Positions 58,326 through 64,000 of a DNA stretch of 64,000 nucleotides are shown here, piece after piece; position 1 is the stretch's first letter, and every line of letters begins with the position of its first letter. Source of the DNA: Bradyrhizobium aeschynomenes (GTDB lineage: Bacteria; Pseudomonadota; Alphaproteobacteria; Rhizobiales; Xanthobacteraceae). Under the pieces are notes generated by a model. The model was not told where the DNA came from and ran no database searches. It saw only the letters and a program-made list of their open reading frames with translations. Location of the stretch: positions 434,001 through 498,000 of the forward strand of contig NZ_JABFDM010000004.1 of NCBI RefSeq assembly GCF_013178945.1, in the 5' to 3' direction. A program made the position numbers and the translations under genes.

Positions 58326-59888
58326 CTACACGATCCGCGACGTCTTGTTGCCCCAGTAGCGGTCGCGCAGCAGGCGCTTGTAGAGCTTCCCGGTCGGCAG
58401 CCGCGGCAGCTCCTTCTCGAAGTCGATCGAGCGCGGCACCTTCTGCCGCGACAGCGACTGGCGGCAGAACGCGATCAGCTCCTCCTCCAGCTCAGGGCCC
58501 GGCATGATGCCCGACATCGGCTGGATCACCGCCTTCACCTCCTCGCCGAGATCCGGATTGGGCACGCCGAACACGGCGGCATCGGCAACCTTGGGATGGG
58601 TGATCAGCAGGTTCTCGCATTCCTGCGGATAGATGTTCACGCCGCCGGAGATGATCATGAAGGTGGCGCGGTCGGTGAGGTAGAGATAGCCGTCGGCATC
58701 GACATAGCCGACGTCGCCCACGGTGCTCATGCTGCCGTCGGCGGAGCGCGCCTCCCTGGTGCGCTCGGGATCGTTGAAGTACTCGAATGGCGAACCGGTC
58801 TTGAACCACACCGTGCCGGCGGTGCCGGTTGGACAGGGCTGCATGTTCTCATCGAGGATGTGCAGGTCGCCGAACAGCACCTTGCCGACGGTGCCGCGAT
58901 GCGCGAGCCATTGCTCGCTGTCGCAGGCGGTGAAGCCGAGCCCTTCGGTGGCGCCGTAATACTCGTGGATGATCGGGCCCCACCAGCGGATCATGTCCTC
59001 CTTGACCTGCGCCGGACAGGGCGCGGCCGCATGGATCGCGACCTCCAGCGAGGAGAGGTCGTAGCGGGAGCGAACGTCGTCCGGCAGCTTCAGCATGCGC
59101 GAGAACATCGTCGGCACCAGCTGGGTGTGAGTGATGCCCCATTGCTCGACGAGCTGGAGATAGCGCTCGGGATCGAACGTCTCCATGATGATGGCCGTGC
59201 CGCCCGTCCGGATGGTGAGGTTGACGGCGGCCTGCGGCGCGGAGTGATAGAGCGGCGCCGGCGACAGATAGATCATGCCCTCGCGATAGCGCCACAGCTT
59301 CTCGAGGAAGTCGAAGATAGGCAGTTGCTGCACCGGCGGCTGCTCGGGCAGTGGCCGCAGGATGCCCTTCGGCCGGCCCGTGGTGCCGGAGGAGTACAGC
59401 ATCGCGGTGCCGACGCTCTCATCAGCGATCGGCGTCGCCGGCAGTCCGGCGGTGGCCTCCTGCAGTCCGACGATGCGCGCGCTCTCGCCAAGCTCGCTGC
59501 CATGCCCATCGGCGACGATGCACAGCTCGATGCCGGGCGCTTGCTTCAGCGCCTCGCGCGCGACGTCGAGCTTGGCGAGCGAGGTGATCAGGAGCCGCGA
59601 CTGGCTGTTGTTGAGGATGTAGGCGAGCTCGCCCGGCGTGAGATAGGAGTTCACGCAGGTGAAATAGAGCCCGGAGCGCTCGCCGGCGCCGCACGTCTCG
59701 AGATAGCGGCTGTTGTTCTCCATGAAGATCGAATAGTGGTCGAGCCGCTTCAGGCCGTGCCGGCGGAACAGATGCGCCAGCCGGTTCGAGCGCGCCTCCA
59801 GCTCGCGATAGGTCACGGCCTCGCCGGTCGAGGCCATGATGAAGGCGGGCTGTAGTGGGCGCAGCCTTGCGTGCTTGCCGGTGTACAT
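58326..59888 (-). CDS. AMP-dependent acyl-CoA synthetase (ligase 3)
   Basis: A 520-residue adenylate-forming ligase of the long-chain/bile-acid CoA ligase branch. It has the core YSSGTTGRPKGIL, EYYGATEGLGFT, the GDVGYVDADGYLYLTDR hinge and PTGKLYKRLLRDRYW at the C-terminus. The ATG at 59888 follows GGGAGGA. It is divergent from an ABC binding protein gene (319-base gap), so uptake and activation of the same acid is the simple reading. The remainder of the pathway is not adjacent. Confidence 0.9.
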   Translation of the reverse strand: MYTGKHARLRPLQPAFIMASTGEAVTYRELEARSNRLAHLFRRHGLKRLDHYSIFMENNSRYLETCGAGERSGLYFTCVNSYLTPGELAYILNNSQSRLLITSLAKLDVAREALKQAPGIELCIVADGHGSELGESARIVGLQEATAGLPATPIADESVGTAMLYSSGTTGRPKGILRPLPEQPPVQQLPIFDFLEKLWRYREGMIYLSPAPLYHSAPQAAVNLTIRTGGTAIIMETFDPERYLQLVEQWGITHTQLVPTMFSRMLKLPDDVRSRYDLSSLEVAIHAAAPCPAQVKEDMIRWWGPIIHEYYGATEGLGFTACDSEQWLAHRGTVGKVLFGDLHILDENMQPCPTGTAGTVWFKTGSPFEYFNDPERTREARSADGSMSTVGDVGYVDADGYLYLTDRATFMIISGGVNIYPQECENLLITHPKVADAAVFGVPNPDLGEEVKAVIQPMSGIMPGPELEEELIAFCRQSLSRQKVPRSIDFEKELPRLPTGKLYKRLLRDRYWGNKTSRIV

Positions 59889-60128
59889 GTGTCCTCCCAC
59901 TCGAGCGCCGGCTGCAGGGCACGCGATGGCGGAGCGGCGCCGACGATGGCGCCTCGACACGACGACGCGCCGCGGGTGCTGCCGCGTCACGCCCTCAGGC
60001 TGCTTCCTGCCATGCACGCCATCCCCGCGGGACGGCTCTTTGTTGCTTGACCGCGAATGTAGCGGAGGAACCCGGTGCTCTCAACACGGCTCTCAGCCCA
60101 TTGGCCGAGGCGGGAAGGGATGGGCGCG

Positions 60129-60158
60129 GCCGGGGTTCTGGCATAACATGACCCCGGC
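60129..60158. promoter_or_regulatory. Inverted repeat in the ligase 3/binding protein divergent region
   Basis: GCCGGGGT (60129-60136) and ACCCCGGC (60151-60158) are perfect inverted arms around a 14-base loop. They lie 50 bases before the binding-protein start and could be a regulator site or leader hairpin. The rest of the 319-base divergent region (59889-60207) shows no gene. Confidence 0.4.
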
Positions 60159-60207
60159 ATTCCAACCGAATGACGCGTCACAACGAAGAAACTCTGGGAG
60201 AGACCAC

Positions 60208-61395
60208 ATGAAATCGGGCTTGCTGGCTTTTGCTGCTGCTGGTGCGCTGCTCACGGCGGCGCCGGCGTCGGCACAGGTCAAGATCGGCATCCTCAACGAC
60301 CAGTCCGGCGTCTATGCGGACTATGGCGGCAAATATTCGGTCGAGGCCGCCAAGATGGCGGTAGAGGATTTCGGCGGTGAGGTGCTCGGCCAGAAGGTCG
60401 AGCTGGTCACGGCCGACCACCAGAACAAACCGGACCTCGCCTCCACGATCGCGCGGCGCTGGTACGACACCGAGGGCGTCGACATGATCACGGAGCTGAC
60501 GACCTCGTCGGTCGCGCTCGCGATCCAGGAGCTGTCGAAGGAAAAGAAGAAGATCGACATCGTCGTCGGTGCGGCGACCTCGCGCATCACCGGCGATGCC
60601 TGCACGCCCTACGGGTTCCACTGGGCCTACGACACCCGCGCGCTGGCGGTCGGCACCGGCGGCGCGCTGGTGGAATCCGGCGGCGACACCTGGTTCTTCA
60701 TGACCGCCGACTACGCCTTCGGCTACGCGCTGGAAAAGGACACCAGCGACATCGTGACATCCAAGGGCGGCAAGGTGCTGGGCTCGGTGCGCATTCCGCT
60801 CAACTCGTCGGACTTCTCCTCCTTCCTGCTGCAGGCGCAGAGCTCGAAGGCCAAGATCATCGGGCTCGCCAATGCCGGTCTCGACACCACCAACTCGATC
60901 AAGCAGGCGGCGGAGTTCGGCATCGTCAAGGGCGGGCAGAAGCTCGCCGGTCTTCTCATGACCCTGTCGGAGGTGCACGGCCTCGGGCTCGAGGCGGCCC
61001 AGGGGCTGGTGCTGACCGAGGGATTCTACTGGGATCACGACGACAAGACCCGCGCCTTCAGCGAGCGCTTCATGAAGCGCACGGGGCGCATGCCCAGCAT
61101 GATCCACGCCGGCACCTATTCGGCGACGCTGTCCTATCTGAAGGCGGTCAAGGCTGCCGGGACCAAGGACTCCGATGCCGTCGCGGCGAAGCTGAAGGAG
61201 CTGCCGGTCGACGACGCCTTCGCCCAGGGCAAGGTGCTCGCCAACGGCCGCATGGTTCACGACATGTATCTGTTCGAGGTCAAGAAGCCGTCGGAATCGA
61301 AGAAGCCGTGGGACTACTACAAGCAGCTCGCCACGGTGCCGGGCGACAAGGCCTTCTTCTCCGCCAAGGACAGCGGCTGTCCGCTGACGAAGTGA
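60208..61395 (+). CDS. ABC transporter substrate-binding protein (acid/amide type)
   Basis: A 395-residue LivK-like periplasmic binding protein. The signal peptide is MKSGLLAFAAAGALLTAAPASA (cleavage near 22). Segments VKIGILNDQSGVYADYGG and ELTTSSVALAIQELSKEKKK are of the branch that binds aromatic or small carboxylates. The start has GGGAG with an eight-base spacing. It has no permease genes next to it. It probably delivers the substrate of ligase 3, which is divergent. It is followed by a short terminator-like palindrome. Confidence 0.9.
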   Translation: MKSGLLAFAAAGALLTAAPASAQVKIGILNDQSGVYADYGGKYSVEAAKMAVEDFGGEVLGQKVELVTADHQNKPDLASTIARRWYDTEGVDMITELTTSSVALAIQELSKEKKKIDIVVGAATSRITGDACTPYGFHWAYDTRALAVGTGGALVESGGDTWFFMTADYAFGYALEKDTSDIVTSKGGKVLGSVRIPLNSSDFSSFLLQAQSSKAKIIGLANAGLDTTNSIKQAAEFGIVKGGQKLAGLLMTLSEVHGLGLEAAQGLVLTEGFYWDHDDKTRAFSERFMKRTGRMPSMIHAGTYSATLSYLKAVKAAGTKDSDAVAAKLKELPVDDAFAQGKVLANGRMVHDMYLFEVKKPSESKKPWDYYKQLATVPGDKAFFSAKDSGCPLTK

Positions 61396-61411
61396 CAGCC
61401 ACGATAGCGGT

Positions 61412-61438
61412 GTCGTCCCGGCGAAAGCCCGGGACGAC
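61412..61438. terminator. Hairpin between converging genes
   Basis: GTCGTCCCGG-cgaaagc-CCGGGACGAC is a perfect 10-bp stem with a seven-base loop. It lies 17 bases after the binding-protein stop and 18 before the converging MAPEG stop. No T-run follows, so it is a bidirectional or processing hairpin at best. It is the minimal form of the repeat at 20251 and 37709. Confidence 0.65.
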
Positions 61439-61455
61439 CGCGAAGGGCGGGGCCA

Positions 61456-61848
61456 TCAGCCGTGCAGCATCCGCCACAGGATCGCGATCAGCGCGCCGGC
61501 CAGCAGAACGGACGCCGCCAGCGCCTGCACGCCGAAGCCGGGGCCGCGCTTCTCCGCGGCCTTGGCGTAGGACACCATGTACATCGCGCGGCCGGCGATC
61601 CAGACCAGGCCGATCAGCGCCGCGATGCCGTCGCTGACATAGACCGCGAACAGCCACATCGCCGGCAGGAAGATCGGCAGCCATTCCAGCGTGTTCGCCT
61701 GCACCCGATAGGTGCGCTCGAAATCGAGGTTGCCGGTGACGGCCGGCGCCTTGACGCCGAACCTCGCGCGCGCCTGCGCGACGCGGACGCCCATGTAGAA
61801 ATAGAGCGTGAGCGCGAGCACGCTGACGAGTGCGGTGAAGTGATACAT
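61456..61848 (-). CDS. MAPEG family membrane protein
   Basis: A 130-residue four-helix membrane protein of the MAPEG family (glutathione-related membrane enzymes). The segment FERTYRVQANTLEWLPIFLPAMWLF in the second helix is the family signature, and the R near position 102 in AAEKRGPGF would face glutathione. The function in alphaproteobacteria is not defined. I start it at the ATG at 61848, where the first helix begins. It converges with the binding protein gene. It may be cotranscribed with the lipocalin-like gene, whose stop lies 26 bases upstream. Confidence 0.88.
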   Translation of the reverse strand: MYHFTALVSVLALTLYFYMGVRVAQARARFGVKAPAVTGNLDFERTYRVQANTLEWLPIFLPAMWLFAVYVSDGIAALIGLVWIAGRAMYMVSYAKAAEKRGPGFGVQALAASVLLAGALIAILWRMLHG

Positions 61849-61874
61849 GCGCAATTCCCCCTGATGACGGCTTC

Positions 61875-62957
61875 TCAATATCCCGTCAGCTCGAGATAGC
61901 CTACCCCCGTGTGGCTGCCCTTGAAGCTGATCGGCCCTTCCCAATAGGGCACGCGAGTGCCCATCCAGGCGTTCGGATTGAGCGGCGCCGTGTCGATAGC
62001 GATGCCGAGCGAGGCGATCTCGACCCGCCAGCCGACCGGCAGCTTGCGCTCGCCGACCGCCACCGTCTCCTTGGGCATCATCATGACGCCCTCGGGGCCG
62101 AGCGGGCGCGAGACGCCATCCGCCGTGATCCAGGTGCCGGACGTGTAGTCGCCCTGGCCCTGCCGCATCCGGTACAGCATCAGCTTCTCGCCGCCGGAGA
62201 AATGCAGCGCGAACCAGTCCCAGCCGCTCTGGTCTGAGGCCAGCGGCTGGCTGCTCCATTCGCGGTCGAGCCAGGCCTGGCCTGTGACCTCGACCGGCTT
62301 GTCGTCGAAGCTGATGCGGCCGCGGACGCGGTAGAACGGCTGGCTGTAGTAGTAGGACGCTTGGCCGCGCTCCGATTTGCGGCTGTAGCCGCCGATGCCC
62401 TGCAGCACCACCGGACGGTCCGCCTCCAGATGCAGCGCATAGGAAAAGTCGGCCGCGCTCGCGGTCATCTCAAGCGGTGCCAGCGACTGATCATCGGTCT
62501 TGTCAGTGCCGCGCAACTGCCAGTCGTCAATCCAGGCCTGGAACGGCTTGGCCTCGACGCCGGCCTGCCCGACGCCGCCGCGCGCAAATTTTTCCGTCGA
62601 GCGATGGCTGCCGGCGCGGGTGACCGCCGCATGCGCCATCCATAGCTGCTGATTGTCGAAGCCCTCGCCCTGCGGCCCCGGCCGCGCCGCCGAGCGGAAC
62701 AGGGTCCATTGCAGGCCGTAAGCCTTGCCGCCGCCGTCGCTGAGATTGGCGGTCACGTACCACCATTCGATGCGGAAATCGTCATGCAGCCCGTGATCGG
62801 CCGGGAAGGAAAACGCTCGGCCCGGGGTCACCGGCGCAAAGCCGTCGGCGCTGTCGCTGAGGCCCGCAAAGCCCTGCGCATAGGCAAGCCGCGGCAGCGC
62901 CAGCAGGCCAAGGCCGCCGATCAGGCCGCGGCGCGTGATGGTCGTTCTAGCGCTCAA
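61875..62957 (-). CDS. Exported CrtC/AttH lipocalin-like protein
   Basis: A 360-residue protein of the CrtC (carotenoid hydratase)/AttH fold, two consecutive lipocalin-like barrels. A twin-arginine signal (TITRRGLIGGLGLLALPRLAYA) marks it as exported folded. DDFRIEWWYVTANL and WLDREWSSQPLASDQSGWDWFALH are the typical motifs. Its start overlaps the end of an FtsX-type permease gene by 11 bases, a frequent gene pairing whose role may be lipid or lipophile handling at the envelope. It is not a carotenoid-pathway gene by context. Confidence 0.9.
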   Translation of the reverse strand: MSARTTITRRGLIGGLGLLALPRLAYAQGFAGLSDSADGFAPVTPGRAFSFPADHGLHDDFRIEWWYVTANLSDGGGKAYGLQWTLFRSAARPGPQGEGFDNQQLWMAHAAVTRAGSHRSTEKFARGGVGQAGVEAKPFQAWIDDWQLRGTDKTDDQSLAPLEMTASAADFSYALHLEADRPVVLQGIGGYSRKSERGQASYYYSQPFYRVRGRISFDDKPVEVTGQAWLDREWSSQPLASDQSGWDWFALHFSGGEKLMLYRMRQGQGDYTSGTWITADGVSRPLGPEGVMMMPKETVAVGERKLPVGWRVEIASLGIAIDTAPLNPNAWMGTRVPYWEGPISFKGSHTGVGYLELTGY

Positions 62958-64000
62958 TGGTGAAGGTCCTCACCAATTGTGCCGGCTGCATCCGCGCCAG
63001 CCGCAGCACCGGCAGCAGCGAGGCGATCAGCGCCGCGACGAGCGTGACGGCGAGCAACCGGATCAGCTGCAGCGGAAACACGTCGAACGGCAGCCGCCAG
63101 CCGAACGCCTTCACGTTGACGATCGCGATCAGACACCACGCCACGACGAGCCCGAGCGGCAGCGCCAGCAGCGCGGTGAGCCCGGCCAGCGACAGCGTCT
63201 TCAACAGCTCCACTTGCGCCAGCCGCCGCCGCGTCAGCCCGATCGCCCAGAGTGGCGCGAGCTGCGGCAGCCGTGAATTGGCCAGCGTCAGCAGGCTCGT
63301 CAGCAGCGCGATCGCGGCGACACCGAGCGTGAAGGTGTTGAGCGCCCCGGTCACCGCGAAGGTGCGGTTGAAGATCTGCTTCGACTCCTGCTTCACCGTC
63401 GCCTGGTCGACGACGTTGCGGCCGTCGAGCCCGAACTTGTCGCTGAGCGCCGCGATCAGCCCCGCCACGTCGGCGGGCGCCGCGCGCACCGCCATCCGGG
63501 TGATGGGCGTGGCCGGGAAGCGGCGCGTCAGCGCCGCAACGTTGACGGTGACCTGTCCCTTCGGATTGCCGTAGTCGGCATAGATGCCGGCGACGGTGAT
63601 GCGCCAGTCGCCGGTGGGCGCGGGAATATCCAGGCTATCGCCGACCGCGAGATCGAGCCGCCGCGCCAGCTGCTCGCTGACGAAGCCGGCATCGCCGCGC
63701 ACCAGCTGCTTCCACGCGGCGCCGCCTGCCTGCAGCAGGGGCCAGTGATCGCGATAGGTCTCGTGATCGGGAAGGCCGAGCACGTCGATCGGCGCGCCGG
63801 CCAGCTGCGCCTCGGCGCGGCCGCCGGGCAGCACCGCCTGCGCGTCGGGCCGCGTCCGCAGCCAGGCCTGGATGTCGCGTGTCTGCGCCTCATCGGCCGC
63901 GCTGATGTAGATGTCGGCGGCGAGGCGTCCGTCGAGCCAGACCAGGAAGGTGCGGTTGAAGGTCTCCACCATGGTCGCGACGCCGACATTGACGGCGAGC
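62947..64000 (-). CDS. ABC transporter permease, FtsX type (partial)
   Basis: The C-terminal 351 residues of a permease whose N-terminus lies beyond the right edge. A large extracytoplasmic domain (NRTFLVWLDGRLAADIYISA and onward) is followed by three membrane helices (about 215-240, 267-290 and 310-330 of the visible part), as in the second half of FtsX/MacB/LolE-like permeases. The final RMQPAQLVRTFTIER is a typical coupling segment. It is translationally coupled to the lipocalin-like gene. The ATPase is expected upstream, outside the window. Confidence 0.9.
   Translation of the reverse strand, partial: LAVNVGVATMVETFNRTFLVWLDGRLAADIYISAADEAQTRDIQAWLRTRPDAQAVLPGGRAEAQLAGAPIDVLGLPDHETYRDHWPLLQAGGAAWKQLVRGDAGFVSEQLARRLDLAVGDSLDIPAPTGDWRITVAGIYADYGNPKGQVTVNVAALTRRFPATPITRMAVRAAPADVAGLIAALSDKFGLDGRNVVDQATVKQESKQIFNRTFAVTGALNTFTLGVAAIALLTSLLTLANSRLPQLAPLWAIGLTRRRLAQVELLKTLSLAGLTALLALPLGLVVAWCLIAIVNVKAFGWRLPFDVFPLQLIRLLAVTLVAALIASLLPVLRLARMQPAQLVRTFTIER

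Overview
The window is high-GC alphaproteobacterial chromosome, most likely Bradyrhizobium or a close relative in the Nitrobacteraceae. The reasons are the strong third-position GC bias, an amino acid:[carrier protein] ligase cluster laid out like the one known from B. japonicum, a urea/amide ABC transporter next to FmdA/FmdB, and many palindromic intergenic repeats of the kind these genomes carry. I see no rRNA, tRNA, CRISPR array, insertion sequence, phage gene or obvious replication origin.

Layout. 0-5 kb: an EAL phosphodiesterase, an MFS transporter, a structured dispersed repeat (copy A) and a methyl-accepting chemotaxis protein. 5-11 kb: Nudix hydrolase and DUF763 protein, the methionine pair metY-metA with a hairpin-rich leader, an HSL-type esterase and a class IV aminotransferase. 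11-15 kb: an amino acid:carrier-protein ligase with an acyl-CoA-dehydrogenase-like protein and a GNAT-like protein, and a divergent carrier protein. 15-20 kb: mtnP-mtnA (methylthioadenosine salvage), a HAD phosphatase, a secreted trypsin-like protease and a Baeyer-Villiger type monooxygenase. 20-32 kb: a two-component system whose 1124-residue hybrid kinase has an NCS1 permease-like N-terminal half, divergent from a urea/short-chain amide transporter operon (urtABCDE) followed by formamidase/acetamidase fmdA and fmdB. A perfect 8+2+8 inverted repeat lies between the two transcription units. 32-38 kb: an MCE/MlaD protein, a DUF1614 membrane protein, a class GN sortase with its VIT/VWA substrate protein, and an XRE regulator. 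37.5-38.7 kb: a gene-free stretch packed with four repeat elements, including structured repeat copy B. 38.7-55 kb: an acyl-CoA catabolism region (binding protein, two AMP-dependent ligases, two acyl-CoA dehydrogenases, GST, AraC regulator, BKACE enzyme, biotin-dependent acyl-CoA carboxylase) interrupted by a P-type ATPase. 55-61 kb: an HWE-type PAS kinase with its receiver, a small cytochrome c, a CBS-BON protein, and a divergent AMP-ligase and ABC binding protein. 61-64 kb: a MAPEG protein, a CrtC/AttH lipocalin-like protein, and an FtsX-type permease that runs off the right edge.

Three things stand out. (1) Two ~360-bp intergenic elements, in opposite orientation 35 kb apart, share a four-helix secondary structure in which differences between the copies keep the base pairs. 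This suggests an RNA or DNA structure under selection. (2) The permease-histidine kinase fusion sits across a clean palindromic operator candidate from an amide uptake and hydrolysis operon, which points to a transporter-like sensor of the transported substrate. (3) Six junctions between co-directional neighbouring genes, several of them inside apparent operons, carry long hairpin-forming repeats.
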